Below are positions 10,701 to 19,260 of a DNA stretch of 64,000 nucleotides, piece by piece. The stretch comes from Marivirga arenosa (GTDB lineage: Bacteria; Bacteroidota; Bacteroidia; Cytophagales; Cyclobacteriaceae): positions 1,242,001 to 1,306,000 of the forward strand of contig NZ_CP129970.2 of assembly GCF_030503895.2 (NCBI RefSeq), in the 5' to 3' direction. The notes beneath the pieces are model-generated. The model was not told the DNA's origin. It saw only the letters and a program-made list of their open reading frames with translations, and made no database searches. A program made the translations under genes and the position numbers. Numbering within the stretch: position 1 is the first letter of the stretch; each line of letters starts with the position of its first letter.

Positions 10701-12596
10701 AACAATATCTAAAGTCCCTTTGTCTAAATTCAGTTTTCCGTTGGGCAAACCTGATGCAACAGATGTAATCTGGATATTGTCATAGTCCTTTCTTCCCCAC
10801 CTGGAATCAACATAATGGTATGCCTTATCCAGAACCTCTATCTTACCGCTTATAATATCAAACTTAATGAAGCCATTTTGCATTAGTAGCTTCATTCCTG
10901 ATCTTAATTTCTTTTCTTCTATCTTCGTATAATCAGCCATTTCATTTAAGTAGAAATCATTTGACCTAATTTCTCTACTGTAATTTACAGTTACTTGTAA
11001 GGCATGAAATCTATATAAACCTGAAAGGCTACTATATCGGTATTCATTATAATACTCAGCTGATTCGAATAGTGCAGGTACTCGATTTCCTGCAATTAAA
11101 ATTGATATATCAAGAATAGTGGTATCCATATCCCAAGTCAATTTATCAGCTGTAAAGTCCATATTAAAATAACTTGCGTAGAATGGAGTATTTTTAAAGT
11201 CTCCTTTCTTTTTTAATAAATTAATTGAGTTATTATTGATATCATAACTAAAGGTTAAACCAGGATGGTAAATAGAATCCTTTCTTTGGTAAATTGAAAC
11301 GCTACTTATATCGGATGAAAAACTACTATCCTTGTAAATAAATTCTCTTGATTCTGCCCTGAATTTTTTAACAGCAGCACCTTGAAGTTCCAAACTTCCT
11401 AAGTTTTTATTATTTGCCGCTGTAGTTAAAGTAGTACCTTTTACCGTAATTCCACCTTTAAGATACAGCCCTTCTTTTTTCACAAAGTTTAAATCATAGC
11501 CTGATTTATAAGACTGGAAGAATGGATGATTTACTTCTCCATTACTATTATTTTCAACCTTAAAGTCAATTAATCCTTTAACTGGTTCACTCAATATTTC
11601 AGGGTAATTTAGCGTAACCTGCTCAGCTGAAAATTCTTTTTCATTCACTTCAAAAGTAAAATCTGAGAATTCAGCATTGAGTTCTTTAGGATCTTTTCCT
11701 AAATGTTCCCATGTTAAAGTTCCAGTTTCAGCAACAAAAGTGTTCCCTATCAATTCTAAACTCCCCGTTACTCCATTAATTTTTATGGAATCAACCGTAT
11801 TAAAAAATCTAAGATTAATATTTTTTAATTTCACAACAGGACCTTCTAATATGGGCATGGGTTCAGCAACAGCTGTTAAATCGATACTTTCATCTTCTTC
11901 TGTGCTGGTTGAATTATTTGCTGATTCATTATTTTCACTTCCCCAGCTATCATCTCCCCAAGAGCTATCACTGCTCCCCCATGCATCCTCACTACTCCCC
12001 CAATCATCATTTGATTCTGAACCCCATTCGCTTGAAGTTTCTTCTGCTTCTTCTACTGGGGTTTCTTCCACAGGAATTTGTTCAGGTTCTTTATCCCATT
12101 CAAAACTAACACTACCTCCATTAAAAGCCACTTGATAATATCGGCTGTAATAAATTGCCTTCTTTTCTAGTATCTGCTCAGCCTTATTTAATATTACTTT
12201 AAACTGATTATTATCAAGTTCATCATAAGCTTTTTCTGCTATTTCAAGAAAGGAGTTTATTGCTTTTGCTGGATCTTTAAGATTTGACGAAGCGCCAGAA
12301 AGGGTGCTGATAAAAGGTAATCGGAAATCTTTTACTGAAAGATTATCCTCTCGCATTCGATTATAGATTTCATGAATTAAATCCTTATTTGCTTTAGTAA
12401 AGAAGTTAGGTTTGTTCCAATAGTTTTGGAAAAACAAGGAAACGCTTTCTCCTTTTTCAGATTTTAATTCTGACAAATCAAGCTGAACAGTTTGCAAAAA
12501 ATTTGGCGTACTTACTACATCGGTATTCTCATCATCCTGTGCATAGGAGAATGTGAAACTAAATAGAACCAATATGCAAATCAAAAAAGACTTCAT
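7782..12596 (-). CDS. giant secreted protein, 1604 residues, WG(S)-rich linker, unknown function
   Basis: Starts with a clean signal peptide (MKSFLICILVLFSFTFSYA, cleavage before Q) and has no later membrane helix, so it is exported. Residues about 20-160 look helical. Residues 165-230 are an acidic Ser/Trp-Gly linker with five WG pairs at 191, 199, 206, 213 and 218. The remaining 1300 residues are a monotonous series of short beta-strand-like segments with frequent alternation of hydrophobic and polar residues (for example LDIVGVEEFIINDKLGV, LELKGYIQPDLRDI), suggesting a long beta-helix or LptA/AsmA-like repeat fold; this is inference. The tail is Pro/Ala/Glu-rich and ends in DDDDGF. Its ATG overlaps the prmA stop by four bases (ATGA), so translation is likely coupled. 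I recognise no named domain. Confidence 0.75.
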   Translation of the reverse strand: MKSFLICILVLFSFTFSYAQDDENTDVVSTPNFLQTVQLDLSELKSEKGESVSLFFQNYWNKPNFFTKANKDLIHEIYNRMREDNLSVKDFRLPFISTLSGASSNLKDPAKAINSFLEIAEKAYDELDNNQFKVILNKAEQILEKKAIYYSRYYQVAFNGGSVSFEWDKEPEQIPVEETPVEEAEETSSEWGSESNDDWGSSEDAWGSSDSSWGDDSWGSENNESANNSTSTEEDESIDLTAVAEPMPILEGPVVKLKNINLRFFNTVDSIKINGVTGSLELIGNTFVAETGTLTWEHLGKDPKELNAEFSDFTFEVNEKEFSAEQVTLNYPEILSEPVKGLIDFKVENNSNGEVNHPFFQSYKSGYDLNFVKKEGLYLKGGITVKGTTLTTAANNKNLGSLELQGAAVKKFRAESREFIYKDSSFSSDISSVSIYQRKDSIYHPGLTFSYDINNNSINLLKKKGDFKNTPFYASYFNMDFTADKLTWDMDTTILDISILIAGNRVPALFESAEYYNEYRYSSLSGLYRFHALQVTVNYSREIRSNDFYLNEMADYTKIEEKKLRSGMKLLMQNGFIKFDIISGKIEVLDKAYHYVDSRWGRKDYDNIQITSVASGLPNGKLNLDKGTLDIVGVEEFIINDKLGVSVEPDSGKVVLRKNRDIQFDGIVYAGNYQYIGEEFRMDYDSFLISMPQIDNIKFNLATDDDNKRSNKEQIQNQLVETAGVLYINEPNNKSAQKEYPKYPVFNATKGATVYFLGEEILNGVYDQSLYFIIPPFEIDSVSSSDPNSIAFDGVFHSGDIFPEFEEKLRVMPDKSLGFDHPLPDEGIDLLDGEATFYGKIRLDNQGLRGGDRIEYLSSTIRSENFTFFKDSITAVGTYATIDPGNWEGVSFPQLEIANFDMRWLTAKDSLYMTNRSDPFKMYNETASLEGRTIISKKGLFGEGDMTTRGSNTSSKEYSFKEDGFSARHAAFRIESTDTIPALSSDDVRLDFDFEANTATINPEIEGDAALDFPYASYKTSIPSALWKLDEKVVEMTKPADINIRNSYFYSTNPDQDSLVFNATKAVYDIESQALNVSGIPYITVADANITPSAGEVIIGENGEINKLYNATLELDTLTGYHNLYDAEIEIASRNKFSGNATYRYVNSVGDTFSIKMGEFSLEPIPDASKNDKQLRTVSSGVVRKEDRLLMSPGMFFKGDVTMYADKPALELKGYIQPDLRDIPNYDTWIAYTSDGSAKEVVIDFDNSTTEMGEPLQAGIHFDNVSNQLYATFMTEKRDFTDADFFKPSGLLTYNANGNQFVIESKGRKSGTSYAGKYFAYNEEDQKLEFEGPFKFMNSRKEAEFNSAGSGSGDLLNQEFIFNLMMTVEFDLPNGFTQIIGNDMIEVIQRLGLPESTKDLDRLLPKLAEIAGNSAAKRYEEYIFNEYIPLHALSSNLTKTLVLNNLDMKWSDMEQAWYSVGKIGFSNTGAQDINANVDGFVELQKKEMGSAIKLFLQVSPSCWYFFHYEQDRLIFFSSNAGANDLITKKSKADKAKFGEFVFLTGDKSEVISFIEEYRRKYFDIDAPYYLEMASEASSGAAAPVNSNPTPTQEPTPAEDDDDGF

Positions 12597-13438
12597 GCGT
12601 TTTTCTTAAGTAATAATGCTGACCATTTATTCCTTGATGATTGTTTAACAAGATTTAATGAATATTTGTCGCATTCATTTAAAATATCTTTAACATCTTT
12701 CTCATAAAATCCACTTAACATGAGATAAGCTTCATCGCTTAGATGTTTCTGAAGATATTGTATATCTTCTAGTAATATGTTTTTGTTAATATTTGCAAGG
12801 ATTAGGTCATATTGCTGATTTGGTATGCTTTCCACCTCACCTTGCCAAATATTATAGCTATTTTCATCAATAGAATTCAACGAAAAATTCTCTTTTGTAT
12901 TATCAACTGCCCATTCATCAATATCATAAGCATCTAAATGCTTAGCATCCTTTAAACCTCCAAAAATGGCTAATATTCCAGTACCACAACCCGCATCTAA
13001 TATATTTAAATCCTTTAGATCCATCTCATACATTAAATTAAGCATTTGGTAGGTCGTCTCATGATGCCCGGTTCCAAAAGACATTTTAGGCGTTACAATT
13101 ATTTCAAAAGGAAAACCCTCTTTAGGAGGATGAAAACTAGCACGAACCAAAATTTTTCCTTCTACTTCGATAGGTTCATAATTCTTTTCCCAGTCTTCAT
13201 TCCAGTTTTCTTTTTCAACACTACCTAGCTGATATGAAGCTTGCGTAAACTCTTTATACTTTGCAAAAAGCTCCTCAATTTGAGAAGCTTCTATAATTTG
13301 ATTTTCTTCAGAATAGGCCATTAAACCAGTAGCATCTTCCTTTTCTTGAAAAGTAGAAAAACCAATTTCAGCTAATTCCGCCATGAAAACTTCTATGAAA
13401 TCTTCTTGGCAACTCACGTCCAATGAAATGTAACTCAT
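12593..13438 (-). CDS. prmA: ribosomal protein L11 methyltransferase
   Basis: PrmA methylates lysines and the N-terminus of ribosomal protein L11 using S-adenosylmethionine. The 281-residue length is normal. Residues 1-100 form the substrate-recognition domain; the catalytic Rossmann domain shows MSFGTGHHETTYQML (the conserved F-G-T-G-x-H-x-T-T loop of PrmA), ILDAGCGTGILAIFGG (motif I, SAM binding) and DLILANINKNILLE (N-I/P catalytic loop, motif IV). It lies 25 bp downstream of tpiA and its TGA overlaps the start of the 1604-residue gene. Confidence 0.95.
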   Translation of the reverse strand: MSYISLDVSCQEDFIEVFMAELAEIGFSTFQEKEDATGLMAYSEENQIIEASQIEELFAKYKEFTQASYQLGSVEKENWNEDWEKNYEPIEVEGKILVRASFHPPKEGFPFEIIVTPKMSFGTGHHETTYQMLNLMYEMDLKDLNILDAGCGTGILAIFGGLKDAKHLDAYDIDEWAVDNTKENFSLNSIDENSYNIWQGEVESIPNQQYDLILANINKNILLEDIQYLQKHLSDEAYLMLSGFYEKDVKDILNECDKYSLNLVKQSSRNKWSALLLKKNA

Positions 13439-13463
13439 TTAATATTATGGCCTGTATTAATTC

Positions 13464-14225
13464 TTAAAATGATTTAATAATATCTGTAAAGTCTCTTGAT
13501 TTTAGAGATGCTCCGCCAATCAATCCTCCATCAACATCGGCTTGAGAGAATAACTCTTGAGCATTATCTGGCTTACAACTGCCACCATATAAAATTGAAG
13601 TCTCGTCTGCTAAAGCTTGTCCAAATTTTGATGCAATATGGTCTCTGATAGTTCTATGCATATTCTGAGCTTGCTCTGATGATGCTGTTTTGCCAGTCCC
13701 AATTGCCCAAATGGGTTCATAAGCAATTACAATATTTTTAAATTGCTCTTCTGAAAGATGAAATAAGCTATTGGTTAGTTGCTTTGTAACATAATCATTC
13801 TGAGTATCAGCTTCTCTGATATCCAAAGGCTCGCCACAACAAAAAATAACTTTTAAATCATTTTTAAGGGCATTATTAGTTTTCTGAGCTAGTTCTTCAT
13901 CTGTTTCAGAGAATTGTTCTCTTCTTTCGCTGTGACCCAAAATAACATATTGAGCACCCAAAGATTTTAACATTGGAGCTGAAACTTCTCCAGTAAATGC
14001 ACCTGAATCTTCTTGATGACAATTTTGACCTGCTAAAACTATTTTACCCATTTCAGGAATTAAGTTTTGAACAGCATATATAAATGGAAATGGCGGTGCA
14101 ATAATAACTTTTACATCAGATGGAGCTTCATCTTCAACCATATTTGCAATTTCAGAAGTTAAAGATTGAGCTTCTGATAAAGTCTTATTCATTTTCCAGT
14201 TTCCTGCTACTATTTTTTGTCTCAT
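13464..14225 (-). CDS. tpiA: triosephosphate isomerase
   Basis: A complete 253-residue TIM barrel interconverting dihydroxyacetone phosphate and glyceraldehyde 3-phosphate. Active-site motifs are all present: AGNWKMNKT (Asn and Lys), YVILGHSERR (catalytic His), IAYEPIWAIGTGKTAS (catalytic Glu and mobile loop) and ILYGGSCKPDNA with GLIGGASL for the phosphate site. Start is the ATG at 14225 (MRQKIVAGNWKM). It heads the probable operon tpiA - prmA - secreted giant - dipeptidase, whose link to glycolysis is not obvious. Confidence 0.98.
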   Translation of the reverse strand: MRQKIVAGNWKMNKTLSEAQSLTSEIANMVEDEAPSDVKVIIAPPFPFIYAVQNLIPEMGKIVLAGQNCHQEDSGAFTGEVSAPMLKSLGAQYVILGHSERREQFSETDEELAQKTNNALKNDLKVIFCCGEPLDIREADTQNDYVTKQLTNSLFHLSEEQFKNIVIAYEPIWAIGTGKTASSEQAQNMHRTIRDHIASKFGQALADETSILYGGSCKPDNAQELFSQADVDGGLIGGASLKSRDFTDIIKSF

Positions 14226-14257
14226 TTTGTTCTGATTATTTTGGTTCAGCTAAAAAA

Positions 14258-14265
14258 CAAAAATA
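14258..14265 (-). promoter_or_regulatory. candidate -7 box upstream of tpiA
   Basis: The minus strand reads TATTTTTG, an exact fit to the Bacteroidota -7 consensus TAnnTTTG, 33 bases before the tpiA ATG. No TTG is seen at the usual distance upstream. Confidence 0.4.
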
Positions 14266-14341
14266 AGAAGTTTTAAGCATAAAGCTAAGCGATAGCAGTT
14301 TAAGTAGCAGTTAGGTAATAAATAGGATCAAGTTAAAATAT

Positions 14342-15769
14342 TTAATACTCCCATTTCCTCATATCTACTATTGGTTTCATATAAATTTCGGGAATATCAA
14401 GACCCTCACCTATCATTTCCTCCTCTTTTAGTAATGATGGTTTATGGATATTAAACCCTTCAATCTGGTTTAATTCAGGAATCCAATGTCTAATATATTC
14501 GCCCTTAGCATCATATTTTTTTGCCTGACTTAATATATTGAAATATCGATTTTCTCGAGGGTCGTTTCCTACTCCTGCAACATAGGCCCAATTCCCCCAA
14601 TTACTTGCAACATCATAATCAATTAGTTGATGCTCGAAAAACCATGCCCCCATTCGCCAGTCTAAGCCCAAATCTTTCACTAAGAAACTGGCCACAATCT
14701 GTCTTCCTCTATTGCTCATAAAACCTGATGCATTAAGTTCTCGCATATTAGCATCAATAAAAGGAACACCCGTTTCACCATTTTTCCATTTATTGAAAAG
14801 TTCCAAATCCCATTTCCATTTTGAGTCTAGTTTTTTAATTCCACCTTTGTTAAATAAGTCATCCCCAAACTTTTTCAATACAAAATGGAAATAATCTCGC
14901 CAGATTAATTCAAATACTAGCCAGTAAGTAGATTGGTTTTTCTTCCGCTCCTTCTCATAGCGTTTAACCTCAAAATATATTGATCTTGGAGAAATGCACC
15001 CTAAAGCCAGCCATGGGGAAAATTTTGATGAATAACTCTCTCCAATTAGTCCATTCCTGGTGTGTTTATATTCTTTTAATTGGTCATTTTGCCAGAAATA
15101 TTGTTGAAGTCTTTCCCATGCTGGGTCTTCTCCGCCTTTAAAATCAAGAGCAGACTTGGAATCAAATTGAACTGGATTAATCTCTAATTCTTCAAAATTA
15201 AAATCCACTTCAACTTGGATAGAGCTTTTAAAATCTTCTGGTGTTTCGAATAGCTCCCTTACTTTGGTTTGCTTTTCGTTTTCTTTTCTAAACTGAGTAA
15301 AAATATCTGGCAGTTTACCAATCGGCCATGGAATATCTTCTTCATGAAAAAGAGTAGATTGAGCATAAAAATTGACTACTGCCTTTTGCTTTAAAAACAG
15401 ATCCTCAATAGTACTTTCTACTTGTTTTTCTTCTGTTCCAGATTCTTTTGGAGCAAAAAGTGCATCAAAGTCATGCTCCTCAAAAAGCCTTTTGATTATT
15501 TCTTCAGGCTTTCCTTTTTGAATCAGAATTTCACCGCCTTTTGATTTTATATTTTGAGCTAAATTATTAACTGCTTCCCATTGAAAATTAAGTTTGATAT
15601 CGGAAGATCTTCTACTGTTTAAAGGATTATTCTGCCATTCTTTTTCGTCAAATATGTAAAGTAGAAGATAATTGTCCGAATTATTAATTCCCTCCGATAA
15701 AGCTTCATTATCGGCAAGTCTTAAGTTTCTCCTGAACCAGATTAATGATTTTTGATACTTTTTAGCCAT
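14342..15769 (-). CDS. DASH-type cryptochrome / photolyase
   Basis: A 475-residue flavoprotein of the photolyase/cryptochrome superfamily. The N-terminal Rossmann domain begins KSLIWFRRNLRLADNEAL. The C-terminal FAD domain contains GESYSSKFSPWLALGCISPRS, GVPFIDANMREL followed by ASGFMSNRGRQIVASFLVK, and DYDVASNWGNWAYVAGVGND, then YFNILSQAKKYD and GEYIRHWIPEL. The MSNRGRQ(N/I)VASFL and WGNWxYVAGVGNDPR forms are typical of the CRY-DASH clade, whose members repair cyclobutane dimers in single-stranded DNA and bind MTHF as antenna. Start is ATG 15769. A gap of 116 bp separates it from tpiA, so it may be a separate unit. Confidence 0.9.
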   Translation of the reverse strand: MAKKYQKSLIWFRRNLRLADNEALSEGINNSDNYLLLYIFDEKEWQNNPLNSRRSSDIKLNFQWEAVNNLAQNIKSKGGEILIQKGKPEEIIKRLFEEHDFDALFAPKESGTEEKQVESTIEDLFLKQKAVVNFYAQSTLFHEEDIPWPIGKLPDIFTQFRKENEKQTKVRELFETPEDFKSSIQVEVDFNFEELEINPVQFDSKSALDFKGGEDPAWERLQQYFWQNDQLKEYKHTRNGLIGESYSSKFSPWLALGCISPRSIYFEVKRYEKERKKNQSTYWLVFELIWRDYFHFVLKKFGDDLFNKGGIKKLDSKWKWDLELFNKWKNGETGVPFIDANMRELNASGFMSNRGRQIVASFLVKDLGLDWRMGAWFFEHQLIDYDVASNWGNWAYVAGVGNDPRENRYFNILSQAKKYDAKGEYIRHWIPELNQIEGFNIHKPSLLKEEEMIGEGLDIPEIYMKPIVDMRKWEY

Positions 15770-15814
15770 TTAGTATTGAATTTTATATGTGATGCTAACC
15801 AATTGCTCAAAATT

Positions 15815-15822
15815 TATGTTTG
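15815..15822 (+). promoter_or_regulatory. candidate -7 box for the GAF-PAS gene
   Basis: TATGTTTG fits TAnnTTTG and lies 60 bases upstream of the ATG at 15883; no TTG is found at the standard spacing, so confidence is low. Confidence 0.35.
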
Positions 15823-15882
15823 AAGCTTTTTAATTAGCTTTAGAAAGGATAAATTGACCTTCTGAAAATTGAGCGCATTCCC

Positions 15883-18108
15883 ATGAAGAAAATAAATTTC
15901 AATTCCATCAAAAGTAAAATGATTATTGGCTATGGTAGCATGGCCTTACTTATTGTAATTGTTGTTTTAATTACGCTTTCACAAATTTCTGGAATTTTAG
16001 AAAAAGGAACTGATGTTCTAGAGAATAAGCAACCTTCAAGATTATATGTTGATGCCTATAAGAGCGGAATCCGCAATTCTAATATTTCATTTCAAAATTA
16101 CTTATTAAGCGGGAGTGAAACCACCAAACAAGAGCTCAATAAAATATGGAATAAAGAAGTTAAAGCAGCGAAAGATAGCTTAGATTCTTTAGTAACAAAT
16201 TGGTCAAACCCCGAAAATATTATTCTCTATGAAAAAATAAACCGATTAGCTAACCGAATAAAAAACAAGCAAGAAGAAGCTATTAATAATGCAAGCTTTA
16301 GTTCTGGCACCACCAATATTTATATAAGTGACTATCCTAACTTAGCAGGTGATACTATTTATGGAACCAATGACCTTCAAACTTGGATAGATGGTGAATT
16401 AAGTAATCAAAGTTCAGGAGGAAATCAGAATGCTCAATTATTTTCTGAAAATGTAAAGCCTTTAAGCGATGAATTCGATGATCTTTCCAGTCAGCTCTAT
16501 GTTAATTTAGAGCAAGAAGCTTTAGATATTGCTGATGAAATTTATTCTGCTAGAGATAGATTTTTAATTTCTGAATTGATTATAGTATTAATATCCATTA
16601 TTCTGTGTTTGATACTTTTCAGATACGCTAGAAACCAAATTAAAAACAGTATTGATGCGCTTCAAAGTGAAGTGAAGATTCTCAGTGAAGGTAATATTCC
16701 TGAAACGAAAGCACACACCAATGATGAGCTTGATATTATCTTAGAAGAAATTCACATATTATCGGAAAACTTATCAAATGTGAAAAACTTTGCTTTAGAA
16801 GTAGGCAAAGGTAGTTTTGATAGTAACATATCAGTTTTTAATAATAAAGGCGATATAGGCACATCTTTAGCAGAAATGAGAGAAAGCTTGAAGAATGTAT
16901 CTGAAGAAGCAAGAGTTAGAAACTGGACCAATAAAGGCACTGCTGAATTTGGTGATATCTTAAGGAAATTCAACAATAATATTAGTGAATTAAGTGATCA
17001 CGTTATCACATTTATGGTAAATTACTTAGAAGCTAACCAAGGAAGCATTTTTATTGTAGATGATAGTGATGAAGATAATCCTAGGCTTCAGCTTACTGCC
17101 ACTTATGCATATGATAGAAAAAAATTCTTAGAGAAAACCATAGAACCAGGTCAAGGACTTGTAGGACAAGTATATTTAGAGAAACAATCAATTTACTTAA
17201 AAGAGCTGCCTAAGAATTATATTAATATTACTTCTGGGCTTGGCAACGCTACTCCTAAAAGTATTTTCATAGTTCCATTAATTGCCAATGAAAAAGTATA
17301 TGGAGTTATTGAATTAGGAACATTTACGGAATTCAATGAAAACGAAAGAAAATTCATTGAAGATGTGGGTGAAAATATTGCATCCTCTGTACAATCAGTA
17401 AAAATTAATGAGCGAACCAATAAATTATTGGCTGAGTCTCAAGAAATGACTGAACAGATGCGTTCTCAAGAAGAAGAGATGCGCCAAAATATGGAAGAGC
17501 TTCAAGCCACTCAGGAGGAAATGGAGCGTTCTCAAGGCGAAAGTAATGAAAGGATGCAGTCTATTGAGAAAAGTGGGTTGGCATTTATTGAATTCAAACC
17601 CTCGGGACATATCGTTTCAGCTGATAGAACATTCCTAAACTTGATGGAATACGAAATGGATGAATTAGAGGGTAAACACCATCAAATTTTCGTTAGTCCT
17701 GAATATGCTAAAAGTGAAGAATATAAAAAGTTTAGAGAGGATATTTCAAATGGAAAATTAGTTACTGGGGTTTTTGAACGATATACAAAAACAGGCAAAA
17801 AGAAATATCTTAAAGGAGCATATTCAGATGTAAGAAACACGAATGGTGAACCCGTAAAAGTTTTCAAATTTATTGTAGATGTCACCGATATTGTTGAGAA
17901 ATCGAATGAACTCATAAAAGAAAAAGAAGAGCTACTAAAGCAACTTGAAAATATCAATTCAGATATTGAAAAATCTGAAAATAGAAATATCGAAGACCTA
18001 AAATCATATCAAGAAGAACTTAGAAACACTTTGTTAAATAAGCTTAAGAAGACAGAACAAGAATTAAAAGCTTCTTTAGAAAAACAAAAGAAAGATTTAG
18101 GACTTTAA
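15883..18108 (+). CDS. membrane-anchored GAF-PAS sensory protein without a recognisable output domain
   Basis: A 741-residue protein. A first membrane helix spans about residues 13-32, a helical sensor region of the four-helix-bundle type extends to a second helix near 230-248, and a HAMP-like segment follows. Residues about 345-505 form a GAF domain (KSIFIVPLIANEKVYGVIEL is typical), followed by a coiled coil rich in E, Q and M (NMEELQATQEEMERSQ), a PAS domain at about 555-675 and a second long coiled coil to the end. There is neither a kinase ATPase domain, an MCP signalling hairpin nor a response-regulator domain. Similar GAF-PAS proteins occur in Cytophagales; the partner is unknown, but two kinase-related genes follow within 5 kb. 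Confidence 0.8.
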   Translation: MKKINFNSIKSKMIIGYGSMALLIVIVVLITLSQISGILEKGTDVLENKQPSRLYVDAYKSGIRNSNISFQNYLLSGSETTKQELNKIWNKEVKAAKDSLDSLVTNWSNPENIILYEKINRLANRIKNKQEEAINNASFSSGTTNIYISDYPNLAGDTIYGTNDLQTWIDGELSNQSSGGNQNAQLFSENVKPLSDEFDDLSSQLYVNLEQEALDIADEIYSARDRFLISELIIVLISIILCLILFRYARNQIKNSIDALQSEVKILSEGNIPETKAHTNDELDIILEEIHILSENLSNVKNFALEVGKGSFDSNISVFNNKGDIGTSLAEMRESLKNVSEEARVRNWTNKGTAEFGDILRKFNNNISELSDHVITFMVNYLEANQGSIFIVDDSDEDNPRLQLTATYAYDRKKFLEKTIEPGQGLVGQVYLEKQSIYLKELPKNYINITSGLGNATPKSIFIVPLIANEKVYGVIELGTFTEFNENERKFIEDVGENIASSVQSVKINERTNKLLAESQEMTEQMRSQEEEMRQNMEELQATQEEMERSQGESNERMQSIEKSGLAFIEFKPSGHIVSADRTFLNLMEYEMDELEGKHHQIFVSPEYAKSEEYKKFREDISNGKLVTGVFERYTKTGKKKYLKGAYSDVRNTNGEPVKVFKFIVDVTDIVEKSNELIKEKEELLKQLENINSDIEKSENRNIEDLKSYQEELRNTLLNKLKKTEQELKASLEKQKKDLGL

Positions 18109-18174
18109 TATTTCCAGTCAAAAAACTGAAATTTCAGGAAACATATAATTTCCATTTAGGTTATTAACCGCAAT

Positions 18175-19203
18175 ATGAACAAAGCAAATCAAGGCAAAAC
18201 AGGAGTTTTGTTAGTTAATTTGGGTACGCCAGATTCTACCAAAACAGGAGATGTAAGGAAATATTTAAGAGAATTTTTAATGGATAAAAGGGTGATTGAT
18301 TTCCCTTTTATATTCAGATGGATGCTAGTAAATCTGATTATTGCACCTTTCAGGGCGCCAAAATCGGCTAAAGAATATAGAAAGCTCTGGGTTGAAAGAG
18401 GTTCTCCTCTTAAATTTTATGGCGAAGATGTTGCTAATATGCTTCAAGAAGAATTAGACGATAATTATGTAGTGGCACTTGGCATGCGATATCAATCCCC
18501 AAGTATTAAAAGTGCTTTGGAAGAATTAAGGAATCAAAAAGTAGCCAAAATTATTGTAATACCATTATTCCCTCAATATGCATCTGCAACGAGTGGTTCT
18601 GTTCACGATAAGGTGATGGAAATAGTACAAAAATGGCAAATCATCCCTCAAATCAACTTCATAAGTACTTTTGTGGAAGAACCTGGTTTCTACAAAACCT
18701 TCGCTAAAATTGGAAAAAGACATCTTGATAAACATCAATATGACCATGTTATATTCAGTTATCATGGATTGCCTGAGAGACAAATCAGGAAAGGCTCTGT
18801 TGATAATTATTGTAAATTAGGCAGCTGTTGTAATGCTTATCATGATAAAAACCGATTCTGTTATAGAGCTCAGTGTTTTCAAACCTCAAGATTGATCGCA
18901 AAAGAATTGAATTTATCAGAAGATGATTATACTGTAACCTTTCAAAGTCGATTAGGGAATGATCCTTGGATTAAGCCTTATACCGATGATGTTTTGAAAG
19001 ATCTTGCTAAAGAAGGTAAAAAATCGGTTTTAGCTTACTCACCCGCATTCGTGGCTGATTGCTTAGAAACTACCATTGAAGTAGGTGAAGAATTTAAAGA
19101 AGAATTTGAAGAAGCCGGTGGGGAAAGATGGGATTTGGTTGAAAGCCTTAACGATGACAAGGATTGGGTACTAACCTTAAAGGACTTAGTTTTAAAAAAT
19201 TAG
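18175..19203 (+). CDS. hemH: ferrochelatase
   Basis: A 342-residue enzyme inserting Fe2+ into protoporphyrin IX (or, in some bacteria, coproporphyrin III). Motifs: GVLLVNLGTPDST at the N-terminus, KYLREFLMDKRVIDFP, SYHGLPERQIRKG with the catalytic His, SRLGNDPWIKPYTD and VLAYSPAFVADCLETTIE with the acidic metal-path residues. Right after the catalytic His there are five cysteines within about 25 residues (YCKLGSCCNAYHDK, then FCYRAQCFQTSR), a layout seen in ferrochelatases with an internal [2Fe-2S] cluster; cluster binding here is inference. Start is ATG 18175, 66 bp after the GAF-PAS gene. No other haem genes are nearby. Confidence 0.96.
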   Translation: MNKANQGKTGVLLVNLGTPDSTKTGDVRKYLREFLMDKRVIDFPFIFRWMLVNLIIAPFRAPKSAKEYRKLWVERGSPLKFYGEDVANMLQEELDDNYVVALGMRYQSPSIKSALEELRNQKVAKIIVIPLFPQYASATSGSVHDKVMEIVQKWQIIPQINFISTFVEEPGFYKTFAKIGKRHLDKHQYDHVIFSYHGLPERQIRKGSVDNYCKLGSCCNAYHDKNRFCYRAQCFQTSRLIAKELNLSEDDYTVTFQSRLGNDPWIKPYTDDVLKDLAKEGKKSVLAYSPAFVADCLETTIEVGEEFKEEFEEAGGERWDLVESLNDDKDWVLTLKDLVLKN

Positions 19204-19260
19204 TCTGGTTTAGGATAAAATACGTAATAATTTTAACTATATTAATGATGTTTTTCGAAT

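Noticed and set aside
11677-12135. 152-codon open frame on the plus strand opposite the giant secreted gene
   Set aside because: It is antisense to the Ser/Trp-Gly linker; low-complexity codons in the true gene leave the opposite strand open. It has no start signal and no family features.
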